Positions 43,120 to 51,943 of a stretch of 64,000 nt of DNA are shown piece by piece. Below the pieces are notes generated by a model that was not told the DNA's origin, did no database searches, and saw only the letters and a program-made list of their open reading frames with translations. Within the stretch, counting starts at the first letter, position 1. Each line of letters opens with the position of its first letter. This stretch comes from Streptomyces sp. CB01881 (GTDB lineage: Bacteria > Actinomycetota > Actinomycetes > Streptomycetales > Streptomycetaceae): assembly GCF_002953255.1 (NCBI RefSeq), contig NZ_CP026498.1:7739366-7803365 (forward strand). Direction: 5' to 3'. A program made the position numbers and the translations under genes.

Positions 43120-44667
43120 CTACGGGCAGACGACGTCCGCCGTCTTCCCGGCCGCCGAGGAGGCCGCCGCCGACGGCGCGGTCGGTGCCGGCGGGGGCGG
43201 GGGCGGGGGCGCAGGCGTGGCGGACGGGCCGGTGCCCGCCGGGGCGCCCGGAGCGCCCGTCGACGGGCCCGCCGCAGCCGGGTAGTCCGTGCCCGCGAAC
43301 ACCTGCAACGTGGACCCGAGCCCCGGAACGGTCACCGGCTCCGCGCCCGGCAGGGCGGCCGCCAGCGTCCGCGCCGACTCGGCCCAGCGCGGGTCGTACC
43401 GGACCACCGTCCGGCCGGACGCCGTACCCGCCGGGGCGTTGGACGGTGCGCCGGTGGTGGCGAACCCGGCCCGCCGCAGGTCCCCGTCGACGCGGGCGCC
43501 GAGCCCGGTGGTCCCGGCCGCGTTGAACACCTGGACGTGCACCTGTTCCGGGGCCACCGTGGGCGCCGCGGCCCCACCCGCGGCCCCACCCGCAGCCGCA
43601 GCCGCGCCCGCCGCCGGGGCCGCCGGGGACGCGCCCGCCGTCACGCCCTCCAGTGGCTGGCCGGCCCGTACCGCGTCGAACAGGGCCCGGGCGCCGGCCT
43701 GGTCCCAGAGCACCGTCGAGCCCCATCCGCTCACCTGGTGGTCCAGCTGCGCCAGCGGGACGGTCGCGAAGTCGGCCCGGCCCCCCGACAGGTCCTTCAG
43801 CCGGGTGGCTAGGGTGATCAGCTCGTCCGCGGTGAGGTCCTTGTCGGCCTTGACCGAGCCGAGCAGGCTGTCCGTGACCCGGGCCAGCCGGACCGGGTTG
43901 AGCAGGGTGCCGTCGTCGGCGAGCTGGTGCAGCAGCTGGGCGACCAGCTTCTGCTGCCGGTGCATCCGCCCCAGGTCGGAGCTGGCGTCCACGTGCCGGG
44001 CGCGGACGTACTTGAGCGCCCCGGCGCCGTCCAGGGTGTTGGTGCCGGCCGGCAGGTCGAGGCCGGAGTACTCGTCCTTGAGCGGCTTGGCGGTGCACAC
44101 CCGCACCCCGCCGACGGCGTCCACGGCGGAGACGAACCCGGCGAAGTCGACCTGGACGTAGTGGTCGATCCGCAGGCCGGTGTTCTGCTCCACGGTGGCG
44201 ACGGTCAGCTGCGGCCCGCCCATCCCGTACGCGGCGTTGATCTTGCCCTTGCCGGCCGGGACCTCCTTGCGGGTGGCCTGGTCGCGGTGGGCGGGGATGT
44301 CCACGTAGGAGTCGCGCGGGATGCTGACCACGTCGGCCCGGGCGCCGTCCCCGGTGAGCTGGACGATCATCATGGTGTCGGTGCAGTGGCAGGACTCGCC
44401 CCCGGCGTGCAGCACCTCCTTGAGCGTCTTCTCCGGGATGCCGTCCCTCTCGTCGGTGCCGACCACCAGGAAGGTGGTGGAGCCGTCGTCGGTGGGCCGG
44501 GCCTGGTCGCCGCTGAAGGCGTCCACCCGGTCGATCGAGCCGAGGCCGTGCAGCACCGCCCAGCCGCCGCAGGAGGTGGCGAGGACGCCGAAGGCGATGC
44601 CCGCGGCCAGTCGGCGGGGCCAGGCGCGGCGTCGGCCGGGCTGGGCGTGGAGGGGGGAGACGGGCAT
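43120..44667 (-). CDS. LCP-family ligase with C-terminal LytR_C domain (2 of 4)
   Basis: 515 residues from ATG 44667. A short cytoplasmic basic tail is followed by a membrane helix (RLAAGIAFGVLATSCGGWAV) and an LCP domain about 65-330 (TTFLVVGTDERDG, ADVVSIPRDSYVD, IDHYVQVDFAGFVSAVDAVGG, KYVRARHVDASSDLGRMHRQQ). A LytR_C domain about 385-470 has VHVQVFNAAGTTGLGARVDGDL. The C-terminus is a long Pro/Ala tail with a poly-Pro run, ending DVVCP. It is divergent from the GT2 gene and likely acts with it in wall polymer attachment. Confidence 0.94.
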   Translation of the reverse strand: MPVSPLHAQPGRRRAWPRRLAAGIAFGVLATSCGGWAVLHGLGSIDRVDAFSGDQARPTDDGSTTFLVVGTDERDGIPEKTLKEVLHAGGESCHCTDTMMIVQLTGDGARADVVSIPRDSYVDIPAHRDQATRKEVPAGKGKINAAYGMGGPQLTVATVEQNTGLRIDHYVQVDFAGFVSAVDAVGGVRVCTAKPLKDEYSGLDLPAGTNTLDGAGALKYVRARHVDASSDLGRMHRQQKLVAQLLHQLADDGTLLNPVRLARVTDSLLGSVKADKDLTADELITLATRLKDLSGGRADFATVPLAQLDHQVSGWGSTVLWDQAGARALFDAVRAGQPLEGVTAGASPAAPAAGAAAAAGGAAGGAAAPTVAPEQVHVQVFNAAGTTGLGARVDGDLRRAGFATTGAPSNAPAGTASGRTVVRYDPRWAESARTLAAALPGAEPVTVPGLGSTLQVFAGTDYPAAAGPSTGAPGAPAGTGPSATPAPPPPPPPAPTAPSAAASSAAGKTADVVCP

Positions 44668-44831
44668 CTCTCGGATGGTAGGGGCGGCCCGCTCCGGGCC
44701 GGGTGAGGGCGCGCCGTGGGCTGGGGGTACGGTGAGCCTGGGCGATGAAACGTTCCTCCGGTGAAGGGTGTGCGGAGGTACCCGAACCGGGACAAGACGG
44801 CGACCCTTCGGCACCGGTACGGTTGGCCCCG

Positions 44832-45872
44832 ATGAACACCAAGGCTGCTGAGGAGCTGCCGGCGGTCTCCGTGATCATGCCGGTGCTCAACGAGGAACGA
44901 CACCTGCGTACGGCCGTCCGGCACATCCTGGAACAGGACTACGCCGGGCCGATGGAGGTGGTGATCGCCCTCGGCCCGTCCTCCGACCGCACTGCGCAGA
45001 TCGCCGCCGAGCTGACCGCGGAGGACCCGCGGGTCCGCACGGTGGAGAACCCCACCGGTCGCACCCCCGCAGGGCTGAACGCGGCGATCCGGGGCTCCAG
45101 CCACCCGATAGTGGTCCGCGTCGACGGACACGGCCTGCTGACCCCCGGCTACATCACCACGGCGGTCCGGCTGCTGGGCGACATGGAGGCCGCCAACGTC
45201 GGCGGCATCATGCACGCCGAGGGCGAGACCGAGTGGGAGAACGCGGTCGCCGCCGCGATGACCTCCAAGATCGGCGTCGGCAACGCGGCCTTCCACACCG
45301 GCGGCCTGGCCGGCCCGGCGGACACCGTCTACCTCGGGGTGTTCCGGCGCGAGGTGCTGGAGAAGCTCGGCGGCTACAACGAGGAGTTCGTCCGCGCCCA
45401 GGACTGGGAGCTGAACTACCGCATCCGCCAGGACGGCGGGCTGGTCTGGTTCACCCCGCAGCTGCGGGTCACCTACCGGCCGCGCCCCACCGTGCGGGCG
45501 CTGGCCAAGCAGTACAAGGACTACGGGCGCTGGCGCCGGGTGGTCACCCGGTACCACAGGGGCTCGGTCAACCTCCGCTACCTCGCCCCGCCGGCCGCGT
45601 TCCTCGGCGTCACGCTCGGGCTGCTGCTCGGCGTGGCCGTCCACCCGGCCTTCCTCGCGGTGCCCGGCGCCTACCTGCTGGGCATCCTCGGCGGCGCGCT
45701 GTCCGAGGGCCGCGGCCTCTCGCCGAAGGCCAAGGCGCTGCTGCCGGTGGCCTTCGCGACCATGCACCTCAGCTGGGGCTTCGGCTTCCTCACCTCGCCG
45801 CGCTCGCTGGCCCGCCGGGTGATCGGCAGCCGGGCCCCGTCCAGTACCGACGTGGTGGCCAAGGCGGGCTGA
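44832..45872 (+). CDS. GT2-family glycosyltransferase, membrane anchored
   Basis: 346 residues from ATG 44832. GT-A domain residues 12-240: AVSVIMPVLNEERHLRTAV, EVVIALGPSSDRT, a VRVDGHGLLTPG metal-binding DxD-like region and RAQDWELNYRIRQDGGLVWF. Two hydrophobic segments near 255-305 anchor it. TACGGT (44818-44823) lies 8 bases before the ATG, with no ribosome site, so the message is probably leaderless. It resembles succinoglycan/exopolysaccharide glycosyltransferases. The acceptor is unknown. Confidence 0.92.
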   Translation: MNTKAAEELPAVSVIMPVLNEERHLRTAVRHILEQDYAGPMEVVIALGPSSDRTAQIAAELTAEDPRVRTVENPTGRTPAGLNAAIRGSSHPIVVRVDGHGLLTPGYITTAVRLLGDMEAANVGGIMHAEGETEWENAVAAAMTSKIGVGNAAFHTGGLAGPADTVYLGVFRREVLEKLGGYNEEFVRAQDWELNYRIRQDGGLVWFTPQLRVTYRPRPTVRALAKQYKDYGRWRRVVTRYHRGSVNLRYLAPPAAFLGVTLGLLLGVAVHPAFLAVPGAYLLGILGGALSEGRGLSPKAKALLPVAFATMHLSWGFGFLTSPRSLARRVIGSRAPSSTDVVAKAG

Positions 45873-45952
45873 CCGGAGCCCGCGGGGCCCGGTCCGGCCA
45901 ATCCCGCGGACCCGCCCTCCCGCCCCCTGCGCCGGCGCTATCGTCGGGCGCC

Positions 45953-46582
45953 ATGGGGACAGTCGAGGGCGGGGCCGCCGCCGGTGCCCGGATCGAGCCG
46001 AGCGCGGACGTGGACGACCGGGCGGTGCTCGGTGCCGGGACGACGGTCTGGCACCTCGCCCAGGTGCGCGAGGACGCCGTGATCGGCGCGGACTGCATCA
46101 TCGGGCGCGGCGCCTACGTCGGCCCGGGCGTGCGGATCGGCGACCGGGTCAAGCTGCAGAACCACGCCCTGGTGTACGAGCCGGCGGTGGTCGAGGACGG
46201 CGTGTTCGTCGGCCCGGCGGCGGTGCTCACCAACGACCTCTACCCGCGCTCGGTCGACGTCGACGGGAAGCTCAAGCGCGGCGACGACTGGCACGCCCGC
46301 GGGGTGACCCTCCGCGAGGGCTGCTCGGTCGGCGGCCGCGCCGTCCTGGTCGCCGGGGTGACGGTCGGCCGCTGGGCGCTGGTCGCCGCAGGCGCCGTGG
46401 TGCACCGGGACGTCCCGGACTTCGCCCTGGTGGCCGGCGTCCCGGCCCGCCGGATCAAGTGGGTCGGCCGGGCCGGTGAGCCGTTGGAGCCGGACGGCCC
46501 GGACCGCTGGCGCTGCCCGCGCACCGGCGAGGAGTACCGCGAGGCCGACGGCACCCTCACCCTTCTCCAGCGGCTGATCTAG
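45953..46582 (+). CDS. Hexapeptide-repeat (left-handed beta-helix) acyltransferase
   Basis: 209 residues from ATG 45953. Hexapeptide turns are clear: IGADCIIGRGAYVGPGVRIG and RVKLQNHALVYEPAVVEDGVFVGP, then AVLVAGVTVGRWALVAAGAVV and VAGVPARRIKWVG. It resembles WlbB/WbpD-type N-acetyltransferases that modify UDP-amino sugars of surface polysaccharides. A short C-terminal extension has WRCPRTGEEYRE. TATCGT lies 8 bases before the ATG, again without a ribosome site. It follows the GT2 gene by 80 bases. Confidence 0.88.
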   Translation: MGTVEGGAAAGARIEPSADVDDRAVLGAGTTVWHLAQVREDAVIGADCIIGRGAYVGPGVRIGDRVKLQNHALVYEPAVVEDGVFVGPAAVLTNDLYPRSVDVDGKLKRGDDWHARGVTLREGCSVGGRAVLVAGVTVGRWALVAAGAVVHRDVPDFALVAGVPARRIKWVGRAGEPLEPDGPDRWRCPRTGEEYREADGTLTLLQRLI

Positions 46583-46613
46583 CGGCCGATCGGGCGGGCC
46601 GTCTCTTCAGCGG

Positions 46614-48293
46614 CTACTTCGCGCAGACGTCGGTGTCGTCCGCCTGGACCCGCTGGAGGTCCTTGGGGGCCTCGGTCGGCGCGGCGCCAGGGGTGGCCGG
46701 CGCCGCCGGCGCGTCCTTGCCCAGCAGCAGGACGAGCCCGTCCCTGGCACCCGCCTTCGGGTCCTCCTTGGCCGCGTCGGCCGGCAGGCCGAGGGCTGCG
46801 GCCAGCGCGGCCGCCTCGGCGGACTTCCCGGCCGGGTAGGTGATCGAAGTGGCGGGCGCGGCCGGCGCGTTGGCGGCGGTCGCGGCCTTCGCGAAGCCCT
46901 TTGCCCGGAGCTTGTCGACGGCCTGCTGCGCCTGCCCGGGTGTCCCGCTGCCGTTGTGCACCGTCACCCGGACGTCCTTGGTGTCCACCGCGGGGGTGGT
47001 GGCCGTGGGCGAGGGCGCGGCGGCGGCCGGGGCGGTGGTCCCGGGGGTGGCGGGGGCCGAGGGGGCGGCCGGGTCGGCCGGGGCGGCCGTCTCGGTCAGC
47101 GAGCGGTCGTTGGCGACCAGTGAGAACACCTGCCCGGCGTCCGGCTGCTTCAGCACCAGCCGGTCGTTGTCCTTCGGGTCGTCCAGTACCGGCACGGTGG
47201 TGAAGGTGATGTTCTTGGTGTCGACCTTGCTGACGTCCAGCGCGAGGTCCTTCAGCTTGTCGACGCTGCCGATGCCGGAGTCCACGGTGAGCGCCTTGGT
47301 GGCGGCGTCGGCGAGCTTCCACAGCTTGGTCGGGCTGGTCAGGGTGTCGCTGCTCTTGACCGAGCGGATCATCGAGCTGATGAACTGCTGCTGGAGCGGG
47401 ATGCGGGTGAGGTCGCCGCCCAGGCCGACGGCGTGCCGGGTGCGGACGAAGGCCAGCGCCTCGTCGCCCTGCACCACGTGCCGGCCCTTGGTCATCTTCA
47501 GGTGCGAGTCCGGGTCGTTGATGTCCTTGGCCGCACACACCTCGACCCCGCCGACGGCGGTGGAGAGCGTCTTCACGGCGTCGAAGTTGACCATGACGAA
47601 ATGGTCGACCCGGATGCCCGTCAGTTTCTCGACGGTCTTCCAGGTGCAGCCCGGGTCACGGCCCTCCTGGCCGAGGCTCTCGTTGAACATCGCCCGCGAC
47701 GAGCCGGGGATCTTCTTCCCGGTATTGGTCTCGCAGTCCGGGATCGGCACCATCAGATCGCGCGGAAGGCTGACCACGGTCGCATTGCTGCGGTCCTTGG
47801 CGACGTGGAAGAGCAGCGTGGTGTCGGCGTGCCCGGTGCTGCCCTCGTCGCCGTACTCGCGGCCCAGGCCCTCCCGGCTGTCGGTGCCGATCACCAGGAT
47901 GTTCAGCGCGTCCCCGGCCGGCTTGGGCCGCTCCTCCTCGCTGCCCAGCTGCACCTTGACGGCGGTGATGTTGTTGTTGAAGTGCTCGTACGCGTAGTAC
48001 GCGCCGCCGCAGCCGGCCACCAGGACCAGCGCGCCGACCCCGGCCGTCCACTTCAGTACCCGGCGCCGCCGGTTGCGCCGGGCCTGGCCCTTGCGGCGGT
48101 GGCCCCGGCCGCCGGAGTGGCCGGGCCCGGGAGCGGCGTCCGCCGTGGCGTCCGCCGCGGGGCCGGGCTCGCGGGAGGCCGTCCGGCGGCGCTGCCCGGG
48201 GACGCCCGTGTCCGGGTCGAGCCGGTACTGCCCCGTGTCCGGGTCGAGCACCCACTGGTCGGCGGGGTCGACCTCCTGGCTGTCCTGCTGCAC
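46614..48293 (-). CDS. LCP-family ligase with C-terminal LytR_C domain (3 of 4)
   Basis: 559 residues from GTG 48293, preceded by GGAGGGAGG; GTG 48323 is a weaker alternative. The cytoplasmic tail has a repeated DPDTGQYR/DPDTGVPG motif and a very basic stretch, then a membrane helix (WTAGVGALVLVAGCGGAYYA). LCP domain about 125-390: NILVIGTDSREGLG, ATVVSLPRDLMVPIP, VDHFVMVNFDAVKTLSTAVGG and FVRTRHAVGLGGDLTRIPLQQ. Ala/Pro linker, then LytR_C (VRVTVHNGSGTPGQAQQAVDKL). An ECF-type promoter is predicted upstream. Confidence 0.94.
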   Translation of the reverse strand: MQQDSQEVDPADQWVLDPDTGQYRLDPDTGVPGQRRRTASREPGPAADATADAAPGPGHSGGRGHRRKGQARRNRRRRVLKWTAGVGALVLVAGCGGAYYAYEHFNNNITAVKVQLGSEEERPKPAGDALNILVIGTDSREGLGREYGDEGSTGHADTTLLFHVAKDRSNATVVSLPRDLMVPIPDCETNTGKKIPGSSRAMFNESLGQEGRDPGCTWKTVEKLTGIRVDHFVMVNFDAVKTLSTAVGGVEVCAAKDINDPDSHLKMTKGRHVVQGDEALAFVRTRHAVGLGGDLTRIPLQQQFISSMIRSVKSSDTLTSPTKLWKLADAATKALTVDSGIGSVDKLKDLALDVSKVDTKNITFTTVPVLDDPKDNDRLVLKQPDAGQVFSLVANDRSLTETAAPADPAAPSAPATPGTTAPAAAAPSPTATTPAVDTKDVRVTVHNGSGTPGQAQQAVDKLRAKGFAKAATAANAPAAPATSITYPAGKSAEAAALAAALGLPADAAKEDPKAGARDGLVLLLGKDAPAAPATPGAAPTEAPKDLQRVQADDTDVCAK

Positions 48294-48361
48294 GGGGGCT
48301 CCCTCCCTCCGACCGGTCTGCACGGGCCGGTGCGCATGCCGCGCGCCGACCCGGACACACT

Positions 48362-48388
48362 AGACGAGCCGCGTGGGGGAATTGTTCC
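48362..48388 (-). promoter_or_regulatory. Candidate ECF-sigma (SigE-type) promoter of LCP 3
   Basis: On the minus strand GGAAC (48388-48384), a 16-base spacer and TCGTCT (48367-48362) match the GGAAC/CGTCT form used by envelope-stress ECF sigma factors. The predicted start leaves a leader of about 60 bases. Further palindromic GGAA/TTCC elements (GGGAATTCCC at 48444-48453) lie upstream. Confidence 0.5.
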
Positions 48389-48508
48389 TGATGTGATCTC
48401 CGCCATGTCCGGGAACCGCAATTCCCCAGGTAATCGGGGGTCTGGGAATTCCCCGGGAATGCCTGGCAAGATCATGATCCGTACACAAAAGGGTGACCCG
48501 GCGAACGG

Positions 48509-49846
48509 TCAATGCATAGCGCAGGCATCCGCGTCGGCGGTGCGCCCCTCGAAGGAGGGCGGCGCGGTGGCGGAGGGCGACGCCCCGGCGCTCCGGCTCG
48601 CCGAGGGGGTCTGGCCCGCCGCCGAGGGCGTCTGGGCCGGGGTGGAGGTCCGGCCCGTCGTGGGGGTCTGCCCGGCGGCGGTGGCCAGGTCCGAACCGGC
48701 GGTGGGGGACGCGGTCACCCCCGCCCCCGCCGCCGTGGTCGGGGCGGCCGACCCCGGCGGGCGGACGGTGACCGGACGGTCGTCGCGCAGGGCCGTGAAC
48801 AGCTGCGTGGTCTGCGGCTGCACGAACTCGTCCCGGTCCGAGTCGAAGCGGTACGGGCGGCGCGGCGCGGTCAGGAACACCACGTCGGCGGAGGGGATGC
48901 CGCGCAGGTCCTGGGTGAGGTCGTAGAGCGCGCCCAGCGAGGAGAGCCCGGCGTCGGCCTTGACCGAGGAGGTCGCGGCGTCCAGCACCGGCCAGAGCCG
49001 GGCCGGGTTGAGCAGGACGCCCTGCGACTGCACCTTGCGGATCAGTGCGGCCAGGAACTGCTGCTGACGGCCCATCCGCTGGGTGTCGCTGCCGTCGCCG
49101 AGGGTCTCCCGGGCCCGGACGTAGCCGAGCGCCTGCTCGCCGTGGAGGGTCTGCCGCCCGGCCGGGAGGTCCAGCTTGGCGTCCTTGTCGTGGATCGCCT
49201 GCGGCGCGCACACCTCGACCCCGCCGACGGCGTCGACCATGGCCTTGAACCCGGTGAAGTCGAGGATCACGTAGTGGTCGATCCGGATGCCGCTGAGCTG
49301 TTCGACGGTCCGGATCGAGCAGGCCGGGCCGCCGCTCTCGAACGCGGCGTTGAACTGGAGCAGTGCGGGGCGGCTCCGGGTGCCGTCCGGCTTCTCGCAG
49401 GCCGGGACGGTGACCATGACGTCGCGGGGGATGGAGACCGCCGTCGCGTGCCGCCGGTCCGCCGCCACGTGCAGCAGGATCGTGGTGTCCGAGCGCTGGC
49501 CGCCGGCCTCGCCGTACGAGGCGTTGGCACCGGTGCGGTCGTCACTGCCGATCAGCAGGATGTTCTCGGCGCCCTTGGCCCCGGCGGTGCGGCTGGGCCG
49601 GTCGGCCTCCAGCCGGGCCAGCAGCCGGTCGGTGGCGGAGTCGGTCTGGATGTTCCCGTCGAGCTTGCGGTAGGCGATCCAGAGCAGGGCGCCGCAGGCG
49701 ACCAGCAGGAAGGCGAGGACGCCGGCGGTGATCATCAGCCACCGCCGGCGCCGTCGTCCGGGTGCGGTCGGGGTGTCCGGGGCCGCGGAGGCGTTCCGGG
49801 GAGGGGGGGTGTCGGTCGGGGGGTGCTCGGTGTCGTCCTCGGCCAT
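48509..49846 (-). CDS. LCP-family ligase (4 of 4)
   Basis: 445 residues from ATG 49846; ATG 49855 gives three more residues but sits directly on the purine-rich stretch. Short Pro/Thr-rich tail, membrane helix (LMITAGVLAFLLVACGALLW), then an LCP domain about 90-335: NILLIGSDDRTGANA, ATAVSIPRDVMVTVP, IDHYVILDFTGFKAMVDAVGG and YVRARETLGDGSDTQRMGRQQ. The C-terminus is a Thr/Pro/Ser-rich tail and no LytR_C domain is seen. It lies 36 bases behind the TIGR03089 gene on the same strand and may share its transcript. Confidence 0.93.
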   Translation of the reverse strand: MAEDDTEHPPTDTPPPRNASAAPDTPTAPGRRRRRWLMITAGVLAFLLVACGALLWIAYRKLDGNIQTDSATDRLLARLEADRPSRTAGAKGAENILLIGSDDRTGANASYGEAGGQRSDTTILLHVAADRRHATAVSIPRDVMVTVPACEKPDGTRSRPALLQFNAAFESGGPACSIRTVEQLSGIRIDHYVILDFTGFKAMVDAVGGVEVCAPQAIHDKDAKLDLPAGRQTLHGEQALGYVRARETLGDGSDTQRMGRQQQFLAALIRKVQSQGVLLNPARLWPVLDAATSSVKADAGLSSLGALYDLTQDLRGIPSADVVFLTAPRRPYRFDSDRDEFVQPQTTQLFTALRDDRPVTVRPPGSAAPTTAAGAGVTASPTAGSDLATAAGQTPTTGRTSTPAQTPSAAGQTPSASRSAGASPSATAPPSFEGRTADADACAMH

Positions 49847-49882
49847 GGCAGGCATCCCTACCCGCCGGACCGGAGGCGGGAG

Positions 49883-50674
49883 TTACCCGAGGCGCAGTGT
49901 CACCCGTTCGGATTCGGTCCGCTTCTCCCACTGCGCGTCGCCGAGGCCCTCCGAGTTGCGGCAGAGCACCACCGAGGCGCCGGCGGCGAGCGGTGCCAGC
50001 AGGCCGGCCTCCAGGCCCGTCCAGTCGTCGTACGAGAGGGTGGAGAGCACCCGGTCGCCGGCCTTGAGGCCGAGCCGGGCCGCGCCCTCCCGGGCCAGCT
50101 GCACGGTCTGGTCGCCGGTCAGCTTCAGCGGCAGGCCGTCCACGAGGGTCTCCAGCGCGGGTGCGTCCGGCGTGACGGGGGAGTACGGGGCGAACCGGTC
50201 ACCCTGGCCGGGCACCTCGGCGGCGTAGTCCAGGAAGCCGTCCGGGCGCTGCGGGAAGCGGCCGCCGAGCGGGCGCAGCGCGAGGGCCACCCGCTCGCCC
50301 TCGCACGCCTGGGCGGCCTCCAGGCCGTCCGGGCCGCTGACCACCAGGTCGGCGTCGCCGGGCTCGCCGGCGGGGACCGCCGTCACCCCGACCGACCAGC
50401 AGGCCAGCAGCCAGACGGCGCTCTGCCAGTGGGCGGGCAGCAGCAGCGCGGCGCGGTCGCCCGGGCCGGCGTTCAGCTCGTCCTGGAGGAGGTTGGCGGT
50501 CTTGGCCACCCAGTTGTCGAAGGTCCGGGCGGAGAGCTCCACCCGTTCGCCGGTGGCGTCGTCGTAGAACGTGACCAGCGGGGCCGCGGGGTCGACTGAG
50601 GGAGTGCCACCTCGCAGGTATGCGTGCAGCAGCTCGACGGGGGTTCGGGCATCGGCAGCGAAAGGCGCAGTCAT
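49883..50674 (-). CDS. TIGR03089-family protein (AMP-binding enzyme N-lobe fragment)
   Basis: 263 residues, related to the N-terminal part of acyl-CoA/adenylate-forming enzymes (RTFDNWVAKTANLLQDEL, GDRAALLLPAHWQSAVWLLACWSVGV, LKAGDRVLSTLSYDDWTGLEAGLLAPLAAGASVVLC). It lacks the P-loop and the C-terminal catalytic lobe, so adenylation activity is not expected. The short form is itself a conserved actinobacterial family found beside LCP genes. Function unknown. Confidence 0.9.
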   Translation of the reverse strand: MTAPFAADARTPVELLHAYLRGGTPSVDPAAPLVTFYDDATGERVELSARTFDNWVAKTANLLQDELNAGPGDRAALLLPAHWQSAVWLLACWSVGVTAVPAGEPGDADLVVSGPDGLEAAQACEGERVALALRPLGGRFPQRPDGFLDYAAEVPGQGDRFAPYSPVTPDAPALETLVDGLPLKLTGDQTVQLAREGAARLGLKAGDRVLSTLSYDDWTGLEAGLLAPLAAGASVVLCRNSEGLGDAQWEKRTESERVTLRLG

Positions 50675-50778
50675 GGTGCGCCCCAGCCTACGGCCTTCGG
50701 GTGGACGACCGGGAGGGGTGTCGGACGGGGGGTGAGCTGGCGTGGCGTCAGAAGCGGTTTGTCTGCAATATCCCTTTT

Positions 50779-51924
50779 ATGCGTATCTCACTCCTTGCCG
50801 GTGCCGCCGCGGGCTGCGCCGCCGTCCTGTTCTTCCAGCCACTGGCCGTCGGCGCCGTCGCCGACCCGGCACCGACCCGGCGCACCTCGGCCGGTGACGG
50901 ATCGGTGACGACCCTGCCGCTGGGCCACACCGAGCACGGCTTCACGCCGCGCGCCACCAGACCCTTCTCACTCCTCGGGGTCAGCTGGGACGACCCACGG
51001 GGCTCGCTGGACGGCGGTTCGGTCCGGGTCCGCACCCGCAACATCGCCACCGGTGCCTGGAGCGACTGGCGCAGCCTGGACGTCGACGGCGAGGACGCGC
51101 CCGACGAGCGGGACGGCCGGGGCGGTGCGCGGGGCGCCTCGGCGCCGCTCTGGACCGGTCCCAGCGACGGCGTGGCGATCGAGGTCACCCCCGGTCCGCG
51201 CGGACTGCCCTCCGGGCTCCGGGCCGAGCTGGTCGACCCCGGTCGCGGCGCCACCGCCGCACCCAACGTCCCGCGCACCCTTGCGGCCGGCGCGTCACCC
51301 GGCCGGCGGGCCGACCACGAGGCACCGCGGCCGGGCATCGTCACCCGGGCGGGCTGGGGCGCCGACGAGTCCCTGCGCGACCCGGGCTTCGTCTACACCG
51401 GGCCGGTCCGGGCGGTCTTCGTCCACCACACCGCCACCGCCACCGACTACTCCTGCAGCGACGCGCCGCAGATGATCCGGGCGATCTACCAGTACCACGT
51501 CCAGAGCAACGGCTGGCGGGACATCGGCTACAACTTCCTCGTCGACCGCTGCGGCACCATCTACGAGGGCCGGGCCGGCGGGGTCGACCAGCCCGTGTTC
51601 GGCGCGCACACCCTCGGCTTCAACACCGACAGCTCGGGCGTCGCCGCGCTCGGCACCTTCACCTCGGACAGCCCCGAGCAGGCCCTGGTCGACGGCGTCA
51701 GCAAGATCGCCGCCTGGAAGCTCGGCCTCACCGGCCAGGACGCCGACGGCACGACCAACCTGACGTCCGGCTCCTCGCAGAGCCGCTACCCGAAGGGCAC
51801 GGTCGTCTCGTTCGACACCGTCTCCGGTCACCGGGACGCCTTCAGCACCGACTGCCCCGGCGCCGGCCTCTACGGCCGACTCGGCGACATCCGCTCCTGG
51901 GCCGCCCACCTCCAGGGGCGCTGA
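50779..51924 (+). CDS. Secreted PGRP/N-acetylmuramoyl-L-alanine amidase
   Basis: 381 residues from ATG 50779. Signal peptide about residues 1-28 (LLAGAAAGCAAVLFFQPLAVGA). A middle beta-rich region precedes the amidase_2/PGRP domain, about 190-375. Zinc ligands and catalysis: VFVHHTATATDYSC, GWRDIGYNFLVDRCGTIYEG and VSGHRDAFSTDCPG. It cleaves the bond between muramic acid and the stem peptide in the wall. CAATAT lies 7 bases before the ATG and no ribosome site is seen. It is divergent from the TIGR03089/LCP genes. Confidence 0.93.
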   Translation: MRISLLAGAAAGCAAVLFFQPLAVGAVADPAPTRRTSAGDGSVTTLPLGHTEHGFTPRATRPFSLLGVSWDDPRGSLDGGSVRVRTRNIATGAWSDWRSLDVDGEDAPDERDGRGGARGASAPLWTGPSDGVAIEVTPGPRGLPSGLRAELVDPGRGATAAPNVPRTLAAGASPGRRADHEAPRPGIVTRAGWGADESLRDPGFVYTGPVRAVFVHHTATATDYSCSDAPQMIRAIYQYHVQSNGWRDIGYNFLVDRCGTIYEGRAGGVDQPVFGAHTLGFNTDSSGVAALGTFTSDSPEQALVDGVSKIAAWKLGLTGQDADGTTNLTSGSSQSRYPKGTVVSFDTVSGHRDAFSTDCPGAGLYGRLGDIRSWAAHLQGR

Positions 51925-51943
51925 CCTCGTCCTCGTACCACCG

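Noticed and set aside
39456..43526. Long plus-strand frame across the ABC exporter genes in another reading frame
   Set aside because: Arg/Pro/Gly-rich with no motifs; the true frames contain Walker and FtsX signatures.
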